Part shown: piece after piece, positions 8,317 through 17,756 of the stretch | Layout of the letters: every line of letters starts with the position of its first letter | How positions within the stretch are numbered: position 1 is the first letter of the stretch | DNA from: Bacteroides sp. | GTDB lineage: Bacteria; Bacteroidota; Bacteroidia; Bacteroidales; Bacteroidaceae | Assembly (NCBI GenBank): GCA_017472925.1 | Contig: JAFUNS010000003.1 | Span: forward strand, 1-34,347 | Direction of reading: 5' to 3' | Length of the DNA: 34,347 bases | The notes under the pieces: generated by a model | The model's input: the letters and a program-made list of their open reading frames with translations, nothing else | What the model was told of the DNA's origin: nothing | Databases searched by the model: none | Translations under genes and position numbers: made by a program

Positions 8317-8335
8317 TGCATTTCAGGAAATTATT
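8296..8335. promoter_or_regulatory. Perfect 15-bp inverted repeat over the rpsA promoter
   Basis: AATAATTTCCTGAAA, a 10-bp loop, then TTTCAGGAAATTATT. It covers the -33 box and most of the spacer of the rpsA promoter and lies 8 bp before the end of the upstream kinase gene (read on the minus strand, just after its stop). It could be the terminator of the GH43-kinase operon, an operator, or both. The T run is better on the plus strand (TTATTTTCTT) than on the minus strand. Confidence 0.7.
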
Positions 8336-8349
8336 TTCTTGATAAATCG

Positions 8350-9174
8350 TTAATTTTGATGATATTTCAGCAATTCTCCAATCGGACTTTGGATGAATTT
8401 GCCGGTATGGATGCCTAAAAGTTGGGCGGCTTCTTTCACTTCTTCCTTAAAATGCCAGGCTATGGAGCCGACAAAGTGTACAGGAGTGTCTTGGTAAGGG
8501 TATTGCATCACATTTCTGTGGAAGAAATCCGTGAAACTGGATACTAACAACTCATGAATTTGTGGAACTTCTCGGTGTGCCGATAAGAAGGGAGTCAGGC
8601 TTGCTAAAAAACGGTTGGCTTGTGGTTGGCGATATACCTTTTCTATAATGGTAGACGGAGTAAGTCCGAAGGTTTCAAGGAAAGCGTTGCAAATATCTTG
8701 GGGCAATTGGTTCTTCAAACAATCGCCTACCAATCGTTTTCCTAATACGGCACCACTTCCTTCGTCGCCTAAAATGTAGCCTAATGGCGATACATTTTGT
8801 ACAATCTGTTCTCCGTCATAGTAGCAGGAGTTGGAACCGGTCCCCAAAATGCAGGCTATGCCTTTGGTCTTACCACAAAGAGCATGTGCGGCCCCTAATA
8901 AGTCGCTCTTTACATGAATGGAAGCTTGTGGAAACAAAACTTCGAGTGCTTCCTTTACAATGACAGATTTTTCGGGGGTACATCCGGCACCATAAAAGTG
9001 GATTTCGTCTAACAGGATTTTTTCGGGTAATTGTGGCAAAAGTTCGTTGCAAAGAATCTGTCGGATATTTTCTGCCGATTGGTGGAAAGGGTTGATACCC
9101 ATGGTGTGGATAACGGGGCCGTTATCCACACTCCAATCGGTTTTAGTAGAGCCACTGTCTGCTATCAGTATCAT
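8350..9174 (-). CDS. BadF/BadG/BcrA/BcrD-type ATPase, N-acetylglucosamine-kinase-like
   Basis: 274 residues from ATG at 9174, chosen because the ASKHA phosphate-1 motif sits right at the start (M-I-L-I-A-D-S-G-S-T-K-T-D-W) and because this ATG is 1 bp after the stop of the upstream glycosidase gene. Phosphate-2 is I-L-G-T-G-S-N-S, and the G-Y-I-L-G-D-E-G-S-G-A-x-L-G-K motif is typical of the GlcNAc-kinase/BadF group. A cytosolic sugar kinase (probably an amino sugar) is the likely role. Its tight coupling to a GH43 lipoprotein suggests co-expression, although GH43 substrates are arabinose- or xylose-containing, so the pairing does not itself define the substrate. Confidence 0.88.
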   Translation of the reverse strand: MILIADSGSTKTDWSVDNGPVIHTMGINPFHQSAENIRQILCNELLPQLPEKILLDEIHFYGAGCTPEKSVIVKEALEVLFPQASIHVKSDLLGAAHALCGKTKGIACILGTGSNSCYYDGEQIVQNVSPLGYILGDEGSGAVLGKRLVGDCLKNQLPQDICNAFLETFGLTPSTIIEKVYRQPQANRFLASLTPFLSAHREVPQIHELLVSSFTDFFHRNVMQYPYQDTPVHFVGSIAWHFKEEVKEAAQLLGIHTGKFIQSPIGELLKYHQN

Positions 9175-9175
9175 T

Positions 9176-10678
9176 TTATAAGGCTCTATATACAAAGTTG
9201 GTAATCTTGGCTTCGCCTTCACCTCCTACATAAATACCGGGGCGAACAGAGAGGAACCCTCCCAATGTATTATGATGGTATCCTTGCATGTCGAATCCCC
9301 ATGGATATTTATGCCATGTCTTTCCATCTTCGCTATACCATCCGTTGACGATGTGTTCTGTATAACGTAACTTTACCCATAATTTGCATACTCCATCTTT
9401 CATTTCAATGTTGCATTTGGGTTGATGGCGATGTACGGCTCCACGACGGTATCTTAACAATTGACCGGGTTTGAAACCAAGGCCGAAGTGCATGTTCTTA
9501 TCATAATAAGTAACAAAACCGGCCGATGCCTTTTCATTGTTCAGCTCTATACATGCTTCCACTTCATAGCTGTGGTCACCGGCGCGGAGCAGCAAGGGTG
9601 AGCCTTCTTGTGGACTGTTTCCTTTCCCTTTAATGATGATGGCATCATCTGTAATGGTGAAACGGTCGGCCAGACGTTCCTGAGTAGTTTGCCAGATGTA
9701 GTCCTTGATACCTCTTTCTTTCACAACCGGAGGTTGGGGGAGAGATATTTGTCCATCCTTTAAATGAATCCATCCGTCTTCACCCACTTCTACTTCACGC
9801 ATCAATGTTTGTCTACCTAAAGTGAGATAACCTTTTTCATAACCGTGGAAAAGAAGATATAACTTTCCGTCGGGAGTATCGATAAATGAACCATGTCCTT
9901 GACTCCACCATTTTTCTTGTGGAGACTCGGTGCGGAGCAAAGGGTTGGCTGGTGCATTTTCCCACGGACCCTTGATGTCTTTGGAACGGGCTTGGACTAT
10001 CATGTGACCGGTAGGAGGACCGGCAGTTCCCCCTTCGGCGGCAAGCAGATAATAGTAATCACCAATTTTCTTGACATTCAAACCTTCGAGTGAAAAACTT
10101 TCAATGTCCCATTCTTCGGGAATTTCCCATCCTTTATAAATAATTTCGGGCTTGCCGATAATGCTGCATCCATCTTCTGAAAGGGGGTGCAAGTCGCCGG
10201 CACTCAGTAATAAATATCGTTTGCCATCGGGGCCGGCTACGTGTTCGGGGTCTATACCGCCTACATGCAAATTGACAGGTTGGCTCCATTCACCTTCCGG
10301 ATTGTCTGTCCATACTACCATATTGGTCTTTCCCTTTTCGTCACGGGTAGGGAAGTAAATATAGAAACGGTCATTATGCACGCAAATATCCGGTGCCCAA
10401 ATATCACCGGCATATTCGGGTAAAGCAACGGAACAAGGTGTCCAGTTAATCAGGTCAGTCGATTTGTAGACCACTAACCCGGGTGTATAGATAAAGGAAG
10501 AGTGAACCATGTAGTACGTATCCTTGTATCTTACAAGTGAAGGGTCTGGGTTGTCTCCTTCGAACAGTCGGATGGTGGTGACTGGTTCTTCGGGAATTGT
10601 TTGTTGGCTGCTGGAAGGCGTACATCCGCTCCATAAGGCTGTTGTAGCCAATAGAAATAGACTTGCAAATGCTTTCAT
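9176..10678 (-). CDS. GH43 family glycoside hydrolase, lipoprotein
   Basis: 500 residues from ATG at 10678, chosen because it gives a lipoprotein signal (M-K-A-F-A-S-L-F-L-L-A-T-T-A-L-W-S-G-C, lipid-bearing Cys19). An upstream in-frame start would add 13 residues with no purpose. N-terminal five-bladed propeller at about 35-330 with the expected catalytic triad: base D45 (D-N-P-D-P), pKa modulator D97 (W-A-P-D-I) and acid E198 (S-L-E-G-L-N). C-terminal beta-sandwich at about 340-500 (H-F-G-L-G-F-K and W-H-K-Y-P-W-G-F-D), as in xylosidase/arabinofuranosidase members. Likely surface or periplasm-facing and active on arabinose/xylose linkages; exact specificity is unknown. It starts the operon with the sugar kinase. 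Confidence 0.92.
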   Translation of the reverse strand: MKAFASLFLLATTALWSGCTPSSSQQTIPEEPVTTIRLFEGDNPDPSLVRYKDTYYMVHSSFIYTPGLVVYKSTDLINWTPCSVALPEYAGDIWAPDICVHNDRFYIYFPTRDEKGKTNMVVWTDNPEGEWSQPVNLHVGGIDPEHVAGPDGKRYLLLSAGDLHPLSEDGCSIIGKPEIIYKGWEIPEEWDIESFSLEGLNVKKIGDYYYLLAAEGGTAGPPTGHMIVQARSKDIKGPWENAPANPLLRTESPQEKWWSQGHGSFIDTPDGKLYLLFHGYEKGYLTLGRQTLMREVEVGEDGWIHLKDGQISLPQPPVVKERGIKDYIWQTTQERLADRFTITDDAIIIKGKGNSPQEGSPLLLRAGDHSYEVEACIELNNEKASAGFVTYYDKNMHFGLGFKPGQLLRYRRGAVHRHQPKCNIEMKDGVCKLWVKLRYTEHIVNGWYSEDGKTWHKYPWGFDMQGYHHNTLGGFLSVRPGIYVGGEGEAKITNFVYRAL

Positions 10679-10706
10679 GTATTTTATAATTAAAGTTTTA
10701 TAAAAG

Positions 10707-10737
10707 CAAAGGTACAAATATTCTCTTACAATGCAAG
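10707..10737 (-). promoter_or_regulatory. Promoter of the GH43-kinase operon
   Basis: On the minus strand CTTG (10737-10734), 19 bp, TACCTTTG (10714-10707), 28 bp upstream of the GH43 ATG. The -7 box is perfect, and the -33 box is one mismatch from TTTG. Confidence 0.7.
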
Positions 10738-10765
10738 AGACTTCCTATTAATAAATGGCAGGATT

Positions 10766-10966
10766 CTATTCTTTCCATGCATCGCCCAATTCTTTCAAAT
10801 CTTTGAGCATAGAGTTCAATGCGCAAAGCATAGCGAAAACTATGGCATAACCTATACTTAATTTTTCATAACCTATTATGCCTGTCAATACACTGAATGC
10901 AATGGATACACTGATGATAATGCGTTGATAATCCATACTCTTAATTTTCTTGATGATTGTTTTCAT
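10766..10966 (-). CDS. Small two-helix membrane protein, unknown function
   Basis: 66 residues. A basic N-terminus (M-K-T-I-I-K-K-I-K-S) is followed by two hydrophobic stretches (about 17-34 and 37-50) separated by G-Y-E-K-L-S-I-G-Y, and a charged tail L-K-D-L-K-E-L-G-D-A-W-K-E. The composition is protein-like and no gene overlaps it, so it is probably real, but I do not recognise a family. It stands alone between the GH43 operon and the divergent exported-protein gene. Confidence 0.5.
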   Translation of the reverse strand: MKTIIKKIKSMDYQRIIISVSIAFSVLTGIIGYEKLSIGYAIVFAMLCALNSMLKDLKELGDAWKE

Positions 10967-11178
10967 GGCTCAAATGTTGAATGATTATGGTGCAAAGTAA
11001 AACGCAACCTGTCTTATTTCGTGTTACAGGTTCAAAAAAAGATTCATTTTTTTGAAAAAATCATCTAAATACCTTTAATTTGTAACCATAATTCAATGAA
11101 TTAAAGCTGGTGCGACATATAATTAAGTATGAATCATCGTTTATATTTAGTTTGGTTGTAAAATCTAATTTTTGATAT

Positions 11179-14100
11179 ATGAAGAACATTATTCTCTATT
11201 TGTGCTTGATTTCTTTGTTGTGTTTGAACTTTATTCCTGTCCAAGCGCACTTTAAGACAACTCCCAATTCTCCTGTTCATATTACAGAAGAAGGTAAATT
11301 GGTTTATAAGGCGTATCCGAATGGAGACAGAGTGCCCGATTTCTCGTTTTGCGGATATCGTCAATCCGATGTGCAAATTCCTTTGGTTGAGGCAAAAGTC
11401 TTTGTACCTGTTGTGGAAGGAGATGCAACGGCAACTATCCAGAAAGCTTTGGATTATGTCGCTTCTTTACCGATAGATGAGAATGGATTTCGCGGAGCAG
11501 TTCAGTTGGCTCCAGGGATTTTTGAAATACAAGGGAAATTATTGATGCGTCATAGTGGAGTGGTGCTTCGTGGATACGGATGCAAAGCCGAAGGCGGCAC
11601 GGTGCTTCGTGCCATGGGACCGATGAAAGACGAATTGATCCGAGTCTTTGGAAGCAAAGAAATGAAACTGGGTGACACCCTTCGAGTGGCCGAAACGTAT
11701 GTCCCACTTAATGCAACTGTTATACCTATGAAATTTGTTGGAAATGTAAAGGTGGGTGACAGAATACGTGTGATACGTCCATCTACGGCAGAATGGTTAG
11801 CTGTTTTAGGAACCGATAAGTTAGGGAATGAACAAGAGTATAATTTCTCCAAATGGAAACCAGGAGAATATGATATGGTATGGGAACGCACTGTGAAGGA
11901 AGTGTCAAATAATAGCATAACATTGGATGTTCCTTTGACTATGAGTTTGGACCCAGTCTATGGAGGAGGGTATGTGCTCCCGGTTATCCAAGAGGGTAAG
12001 ATAGAAAATGTAGGGATTGAAAACCTTTGTTGTGATTCGGAATTTGATGTGAACAACCCGAAGGATGAAGACCATCGTTGGCAGGCTGTAACCATGAATC
12101 ATGTTAAGAATGCATGGGTTCGCCGAATGGAAGCACATCATTTTGCCGGTTCTGCTGTCATGTTATTGGAAGGCGCCTTGCAAGTAACTGTAGAAGATTG
12201 TAAATTCTTGAATCCGATTTCCGAAATAGGCAATCATCGTAGGTATGCTTTCCATACATTGGGACAAATGACTTTGTTCCAACGCTGTTATTCCGAAGAG
12301 GGATATCGTGATTTTACGGTGGGTCGCAGTGTGCCCGGTCCTAATGCATTTGTACAATGTCATTCAGAACGTCCTTATAGCTTCAATGGTTCTACGGGAG
12401 GCATGTCGAATGGTATTTTGATGGATAAGGTGACCTTCTCGGGTGGTGTGTTGCAATTTGGCTATCGGGATATGGCCGATAAAGGAGCTGGTTGGGTGGC
12501 CGCTAACTCTATGTGTTGGCAGGGACGTATTTCAAGAACGGAATGTGTCACTCCTCCCATGGCTTATAATTGGGCATATGGATTATGGACACAACCCTTG
12601 GGCAATGGACATTATGAACTTTCGCATACATTTGTCAAACCCGAAAGTTTCTATTACGCCCAGTTGGAAGCACGAACTGGAGTGAAATCGGTTGAACAAG
12701 ATAAAATCTTTGTATATACGACAAGTGAATCTACACGTGTAGATGGCGAATATGCTCATAAAATGTCGGTTTGGTCTTTGTTGCCGGATATGCGGATGGA
12801 TGTCTGGGTGGATAGTATGATGGTAAAATATCCCTTGGATATAAATGCCGGGGAAATCATCAACGTTGCCGATGTAAAGTTGAAGACCATACAGAAAAAA
12901 CAGGAAAAGGCAGCTCCGCTGGAAGTGAAGAACGGCTGGATTGTACGAGGGAATCGGGTGATGACTACAGGTTCTTATACACGCCAAAGAGTGCCCGGAA
13001 CTACGGGATGGCAAGGAAGTGGCTCGTTGACGTTATTTGTTCCCGGCCGTACAGGAATGGGGTATACAGAAGAACCGGATAGTGTAGCCGACCGTTTGTT
13101 GAAATCGGGCGGGAAGGTGCTTCATCATCGCACAGGATTATGGTATGAAGTTCGCCGTTATGATCATGAACGTAACATGCAAGCCGATGCGGAAGTGTGG
13201 GCGCCTTTCAATGAAATGCCATATAGCCGTAGTGGAATAGGGGAGGCACAAGACCGTTTGAGCAAATACGATTTGAACAAATTCAATCCCTGGTATTGGA
13301 ATCGATTGAAGCAGTTTGTGGATTTGGCCGACAAAAAAGGCTTGGTGTTGCTTCACGATCATTATAACCAACATAACATCATTGAAGAAGGGGCGCATTG
13401 GTGCGATTATCCTTGGCGATCGGCCAATAACATCAATGAACTGGGATTCCCTGAAAAGGTGCGTTTTGCCGGTGACAAACGTGTATATATGGCCGAGCAG
13501 TTCTATGATATTTCACGTGAAGTAATTCGTCATTATCATAGTAAGTTTATTCGTCATAGTGTAAATACATTCGATGGCAATAATGGAGTGGTGCATAGCA
13601 TCGGATTGGAATATACAGGTCCTTTGTTCTTCATGAATTTCTGGTTGGAGGAGGTAAGTGCGTGCAACAATCATCAGTTGGTGGCTTTGTCGGCAACAAA
13701 AGATGTACAAGATGCGGTTTTGAATGATGATTCCCATGCTCCAATGGTTGATGTCATTGATATTCGCCAATGGCATTATCGAGCTGATGGAACCACTTAT
13801 GAACCTCTAGGAGGAGAAAGTCTGGCTCCTCGTCAGCATGCCCGTCTGATTCCTAAGGGCGAAGCATCGTGTGCCAGTGTATATCGTGCGGTGTATGAAT
13901 ATCGCAAGGCATATCCGCAGAAAGCGGTTGTCTATAACAGCCTTTTGCCTCGTGTCCCACAAAATGCAGCCAATTGGGCGGCGTTCATGGCAGGTGGCTC
14001 TTTTGCCAAGGTTCCTCCTGTAGATGGCGTTCCTTTCTACGAATTGGCATCAACAATGCTTCCGTTGGAAAGTCAAACTATAATGGATGAACAATGGGTG

Positions 14101-14313
14101 ATGGGAGCTATGGATAAAGGCTACATCGTATGCTCTATGAATGGAGTGGTTAAATTGGATTTAACGGATGATAAGCGTAAGTATAAAGTGGCATGGATTC
14201 ATCCGGTGACGGGTGAACTTGTTCAAACCAAAGGATTGACTAAGCGGGTGGCTGGTGGAAGCCTGTGCGAATGGAAGGCGCCCGAAGGTTTTGCCGTTTG
14301 TCTGCTTTACTGA
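11179..14313 (+). CDS. Large exported beta-helix / barrel-like protein, probably carbohydrate-active
   Basis: 1044 residues with a signal peptide (about 1-24, ending V-Q-A). The N-terminal half (about 60-500) reads as a right-handed parallel beta-helix of the pectate-lyase kind: a D-A-T-A-T-I-Q-K-A-L-D-Y opening, V-V-L-R-G-Y-G, then short turns with aligned V/I and N/D positions (V-T-V-E-D-C-K-F, M-T-L-F-Q-R-C-Y). The C-terminal half (about 690-960) looks like a glycosidase-type barrel with W-Y-W-N-R-L-K-Q-F-V-D-L-A near 702 and L-L-H-D-H-Y-N-Q-H, and it closes with a small beta domain (W-I-H-P-V-T-G-E near 1004; W-K-A-P-E-G-F-A-V). It may belong to the DUF6298 group, which I cannot verify. 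Expected outside the cytoplasm, acting on plant or host glycans; no reaction can be assigned. The promoter is not clear. Confidence 0.85.
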   Translation: MKNIILYLCLISLLCLNFIPVQAHFKTTPNSPVHITEEGKLVYKAYPNGDRVPDFSFCGYRQSDVQIPLVEAKVFVPVVEGDATATIQKALDYVASLPIDENGFRGAVQLAPGIFEIQGKLLMRHSGVVLRGYGCKAEGGTVLRAMGPMKDELIRVFGSKEMKLGDTLRVAETYVPLNATVIPMKFVGNVKVGDRIRVIRPSTAEWLAVLGTDKLGNEQEYNFSKWKPGEYDMVWERTVKEVSNNSITLDVPLTMSLDPVYGGGYVLPVIQEGKIENVGIENLCCDSEFDVNNPKDEDHRWQAVTMNHVKNAWVRRMEAHHFAGSAVMLLEGALQVTVEDCKFLNPISEIGNHRRYAFHTLGQMTLFQRCYSEEGYRDFTVGRSVPGPNAFVQCHSERPYSFNGSTGGMSNGILMDKVTFSGGVLQFGYRDMADKGAGWVAANSMCWQGRISRTECVTPPMAYNWAYGLWTQPLGNGHYELSHTFVKPESFYYAQLEARTGVKSVEQDKIFVYTTSESTRVDGEYAHKMSVWSLLPDMRMDVWVDSMMVKYPLDINAGEIINVADVKLKTIQKKQEKAAPLEVKNGWIVRGNRVMTTGSYTRQRVPGTTGWQGSGSLTLFVPGRTGMGYTEEPDSVADRLLKSGGKVLHHRTGLWYEVRRYDHERNMQADAEVWAPFNEMPYSRSGIGEAQDRLSKYDLNKFNPWYWNRLKQFVDLADKKGLVLLHDHYNQHNIIEEGAHWCDYPWRSANNINELGFPEKVRFAGDKRVYMAEQFYDISREVIRHYHSKFIRHSVNTFDGNNGVVHSIGLEYTGPLFFMNFWLEEVSACNNHQLVALSATKDVQDAVLNDDSHAPMVDVIDIRQWHYRADGTTYEPLGGESLAPRQHARLIPKGEASCASVYRAVYEYRKAYPQKAVVYNSLLPRVPQNAANWAAFMAGGSFAKVPPVDGVPFYELASTMLPLESQTIMDEQWVMGAMDKGYIVCSMNGVVKLDLTDDKRKYKVAWIHPVTGELVQTKGLTKRVAGGSLCEWKAPEGFAVCLLY

Positions 14314-14321
14314 TTGTCCAT

Positions 14322-14445
14322 ATTTTTAGGCACGGATTACACGGATTGAGACGGTTTTCAGTGCATGCTTACATCAACTTTATTCGTGACGTGTGTTGAA
14401 CAAAGCGAAAAAATCCGTGTCAATCCGTGTAATCCGTGCCTAATT
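14322..14445. repeat. GGCACGGATTACACGGATT inverted-repeat element, copy 2
   Basis: The left arm TTAGGCACGGATTACACGGA and the matching right arm ending CCGTGTAATCCGTGCCTAA flank a core of about 75 bp. It sits between two convergent genes (the beta-helix protein ending at 14313 and the SIMPL protein ending at 14467), where it may serve as a two-way transcription stop. Confidence 0.85.
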
Positions 14446-14466
14446 GATGTTTATGACACAGCTTTA

Positions 14467-15168
14467 TTAATTCTTCAACGAATAATCAATGGTCGTAACC
14501 ACTCGTACATGTTTGATGTAGGGAGTGTTGGCATCGCGGTTGCCAATGCTGAACTGACCTTGATTGGCTCGTTTGATTTTCCCTAATTTGCTGTCGGAGT
14601 CCTTGGCGAACTTTTCTGCAGCCTCACGGGCGTTCTTGGTGGCCTCTTCAATCATTTGTGGCTTTATTGCATTCAATCCGGTAAAATCATATTCTACGTT
14701 ATAACGATAATCACCTCCTGTAATGGCCACTCCTTGTTTCAACAGTTCTCCTTGTTCGCTGATGAGGCCACGCACCAGTTCCACCTTGTCGGATGTAACT
14801 GTAATGACGGTGGTTACATTATAGCGATAGGGCACATGATTGTTGTTGTAACGTTCGGCCTGCATGTCAATGATTTCCGGAGCATTGATGCTGATTTCTT
14901 CTTCACTGATTCCTTTGCTCTTTAAGAAACCTACAATGGTTTGATTGGTTGCCTTTATCTTGTCATAAAGGTTTCCGAGGTCGTTTCCCACTTCTTTATA
15001 GACCAGAGGCCACGTCACTTTATTGGCGGGCACTTCCATTTCGGCCAACCCTTTGACGGTGACTACGCGGTCTTTTTCCACAAATTTGTTGATTCCTTGT
15101 TTTATTTGTCCACCCAGTACAGTCATGCCGATGGCCACAATGATTGCTTCTGTTTTCCAACTTGCCAT
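14467..15168 (-). CDS. SIMPL (DUF541) domain protein, membrane-anchored
   Basis: 233 residues. A single N-terminal hydrophobic segment (about 5-22) without a clear cleavage site suggests a signal anchor, with the rest in the periplasm. The body (about 35-233) matches SIMPL/DUF541: V-T-V-K-G-L-A-E-M-E-V-P-A-N-K at the start, the Y-x-Y-x-N/V-x-T-x-x-x-V-x-x-x-x-L-V pattern in the middle (Y-R-Y-N-V-T-T-V-I-T-V-T) and A-R-E-A-A-E-K-F-A-K-D-S near the end. The biochemical function of the family is poorly known. It lies 20 bp after the AmpG-like permease and is the last gene of that operon. Confidence 0.9.
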   Translation of the reverse strand: MASWKTEAIIVAIGMTVLGGQIKQGINKFVEKDRVVTVKGLAEMEVPANKVTWPLVYKEVGNDLGNLYDKIKATNQTIVGFLKSKGISEEEISINAPEIIDMQAERYNNNHVPYRYNVTTVITVTSDKVELVRGLISEQGELLKQGVAITGGDYRYNVEYDFTGLNAIKPQMIEEATKNAREAAEKFAKDSDSKLGKIKRANQGQFSIGNRDANTPYIKHVRVVTTIDYSLKN

Positions 15169-15188
15169 ATTTAATACATGTTTTTAGG

Positions 15189-16436
15189 TTAATCTTCCAG
15201 TTTTAACAAAGCGGTCACTCCAAAGGTTGCCAGTGTGCAAACCATAATCCAGACAAAGAACAGCTGATAGCCCATCCATTCCTGCAACCAACCGGCAAAC
15301 ATGCCCGGAATCATCATGCCCAGTGCCATAAAGGCTGTACAGATGGCATAATGGGCTGTTTTATGTTCGCCATCGGCAAAACGGATCAAGAAGAGCATGT
15401 AGGCAGTGAAACCGAAACCGTAACCAAATTGTTCAATGAATACACATGCATTGACTATGGTGAGCGATTCGGGGAGGGCATAACTGAGGTAAACATACAC
15501 CGCATCGGGGATGGAAATGGCACAAACCATCGGCCATATCCAACGTTTCAGTCCGTGACGGGCTACGGCAATGCCTCCCAAAATGCCTCCTAAGGTAAGC
15601 CCTATAATCCCCACTGTGCCTTGTACAAAGCCTATCTGTTCGGTGGTAAGTCCCAATCCGCCTTCGTTTATCGGGTCAACCAAGAAGGGGATGGACATCT
15701 TGGCCAACTGTGCTTCGGGGAAGCGGTAGAGCAGCATAAAAAGAATGGCAATCCATGCATGTTTCTTTTGGAAAAAGGTGGCGAATGTCTGCCAAAATTC
15801 CTTTAGGATGTTCGAAGCCGAAATGTGTGCAGCCGATTTATCCGTATCCGGGCGTGGCAGAATGAATTGATGGTAGGCCCATGTGGCCAGAAAGAGACCA
15901 GCCAATACATAAAAGGTGATTGACCACGCAAAAGGAATATCTCCCGTAGTGGTTTCCAGATGTCCTGCAAGCATAATAAGAAGTCCTTGCCCAGCGATGG
16001 TGGCTATCCGGTAGAAGGTGCTTCGGATGCCCACAAACAAAGCCTGATTCTTGTTGTCGAGTCCCAACATATAGAATCCATCGGCAGCTATGTCATGGGT
16101 GGCCGAACTGAAGGCCAATAACCAGAAGGCTGCCAAGGTCAGCTGGAAGAAATGTTCCGTAGGGATGGTGAAGGCAATGCCTGCCAAGCCTGCTCCGATG
16201 AGCAGTTGCATGGAGGTTATCCACCAGCGTTTGGTCTTTATCAAATCAACAAACGGGCTCCACAAGGGTTTGATTACCCAGGGAAGGTTCAGCCAACCGG
16301 TATAGAAAGCCACGTCGGCGTTGCTGATGCCCATGCGCTTATACATAATCAGTGATATGGTCATCACGGCTATATAGGGAAGCCCTTGTGCAAAATATAG
16401 GGTGGGCACCCACGCCCACGGAGAAGTCTTTTTCAT
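15189..16436 (-). CDS. AmpG-like muropeptide MFS permease
   Basis: 415 residues with about 12 hydrophobic helices. The opening W-V-P-T-L-Y-F-A-Q-G-L-P-Y and the loop N-L-P-W-V-I-K-P-L-W-S-P-F-V-D are AmpG hallmarks, as are A-T-H-D-I-A-A-D-G-F-Y and the second-half F-I-E-Q-F-G-Y-G-F-G-F-T-A-Y. In Enterobacteria AmpG imports GlcNAc-anhydroMurNAc peptides released in wall turnover; the same role is inferred here. It starts 3 bp after the SpoIID-type gene and precedes the SIMPL gene. Confidence 0.88.
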   Translation of the reverse strand: MKKTSPWAWVPTLYFAQGLPYIAVMTISLIMYKRMGISNADVAFYTGWLNLPWVIKPLWSPFVDLIKTKRWWITSMQLLIGAGLAGIAFTIPTEHFFQLTLAAFWLLAFSSATHDIAADGFYMLGLDNKNQALFVGIRSTFYRIATIAGQGLLIMLAGHLETTTGDIPFAWSITFYVLAGLFLATWAYHQFILPRPDTDKSAAHISASNILKEFWQTFATFFQKKHAWIAILFMLLYRFPEAQLAKMSIPFLVDPINEGGLGLTTEQIGFVQGTVGIIGLTLGGILGGIAVARHGLKRWIWPMVCAISIPDAVYVYLSYALPESLTIVNACVFIEQFGYGFGFTAYMLFLIRFADGEHKTAHYAICTAFMALGMMIPGMFAGWLQEWMGYQLFFVWIMVCTLATFGVTALLKLED

Positions 16437-16439
16437 GAT

Positions 16440-17756
16440 TTAATAAACACGGCGGATGTCCGCACCTTTATAGTAATGCAATAATATTTCTTCGTAGCTA
16501 TAACCTTTTTCACCCATTACGGCTGCTCCAATTTGGCAAAGTCCTACTCCATGGCCCCAACCGGCTCCTGTCAGGACAAACTCTTGCGGTATACCTTTTT
16601 TCAATTCGCCTTTTTCAACAATGAAAGCCGAGCTGAACAGATGGGTGTCAGAAAGTGTACGTCGGATTTCCAACTCCTTACCAATAATGAGTGTTTTCTT
16701 GGTTCCTACGATTTGAAGTTTGCATAAACGTCCCGATTTACCTCGTTCTATAGGAATCAAGTCAATAATTTGTCCATAATCGGTTTTTGTATTCTTACGG
16801 ATGAGCTCAGCCAGTTCTTCTTGGCTATAGTGCACTTGCCAGCGATAGAAATGGGTTGTCTCCTGATCGTAATTGTTCAAAATTTGCGAAAGAATTTTAG
16901 AATCGTTCGTGTCGCAAAAGGAAGGGGGAGTGCTTCGTATCCAACGCTCAGCTTCCGCCTCATTGGTTAAGTCGGGCAATGTCTGCTGATTGCTTTCTTT
17001 GGAATCACGGACAGCTTCCAAATACGGAAAATGTTTGTCCTCCCAACAATATTCAAACTCTTCGGTGGCACCGCCGCAACATTTGGAGAAACGGGCGTCG
17101 CACACTTGGTTGCCGTACATCAACAATTGGCCGCGTGTAGCTTTTACGGCTTCCACCACTGTTTGGTTGGATGCTTTGGTGATTCCCTGATAGCGTTGGC
17201 AATGGTCGTCGGCGCATACGTCGAATATGGTATGGTCTTCGCGGTCGTACCAACGAATATATTCACTGTCTGTCTTTACAAAGGAGAAGAAACCGTCGTT
17301 TTTGTTGCCTAACGCTTTCCGCTTCTCTGTTTGGGCAAAAAGCCAACTGCGTGAAATGACTGCATGTGCTTTCAGGAATTCCAATGACGATGTGGCACTC
17401 ATTTCCGATGAGATGACACTTACCAGATAATCTTCAACGGGCAATATGTTGATGGCACAAATCTTCCCTTCTTCCACCACCAGTTTCAAGGAACCCATAA
17501 ACACTTGTGTTTCCTGGCGTTCCCAATGGAAGTTGATGCCGATGGTCACATCGTATAGCGAGAAGGAGTTTCCTTGCTCTTCTGGGGTAAAGGTAAGCTC
17601 ATGATAGAGGTTGTCTTTCCATAAGATTCCTCCTTCGCTGAAGCAAACCGTTTGTTTGCCTTGTATGCTTTCTCCTTTGGCATGGAAATGTCCGTTCAGC
17701 GTAAAGTTGATTTCTTGTGCGCTGACTATGCCTACGTTTATTTCGGGTTCTTTCAT
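16440..17756 (-). CDS. SpoIID/LytB domain protein without signal peptide
   Basis: 438 residues with no signal peptide or transmembrane helix (it begins [12 protein letters not shown]). The SpoIID core is at about 95-260 and 370-438: [14 protein letters not shown], then [12 protein letters not shown], and the C-terminal [25 protein letters not shown]. SpoIID is a lytic transglycosylase on glycan strands lacking stem peptides. A cytoplasmic version next to AmpG suggests it works on imported wall fragments, which is inference. A pair of Cys (K-C-C-G-G) lies mid-protein. The start overlaps the stop of the upstream gene (ATGA), so coupled translation is likely. Confidence 0.9.
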   Translation of the reverse strand: MKEPEINVGIVSAQEINFTLNGHFHAKGESIQGKQTVCFSEGGILWKDNLYHELTFTPEEQGNSFSLYDVTIGINFHWERQETQVFMGSLKLVVEEGKICAINILPVEDYLVSVISSEMSATSSLEFLKAHAVISRSWLFAQTEKRKALGNKNDGFFSFVKTDSEYIRWYDREDHTIFDVCADDHCQRYQGITKASNQTVVEAVKATRGQLLMYGNQVCDARFSKCCGGATEEFEYCWEDKHFPYLEAVRDSKESNQQTLPDLTNEAEAERWIRSTPPSFCDTNDSKILSQILNNYDQETTHFYRWQVHYSQEELAELIRKNTKTDYGQIIDLIPIERGKSGRLCKLQIVGTKKTLIIGKELEIRRTLSDTHLFSSAFIVEKGELKKGIPQEFVLTGAGWGHGVGLCQIGAAVMGEKGYSYEEILLHYYKGADIRRVY

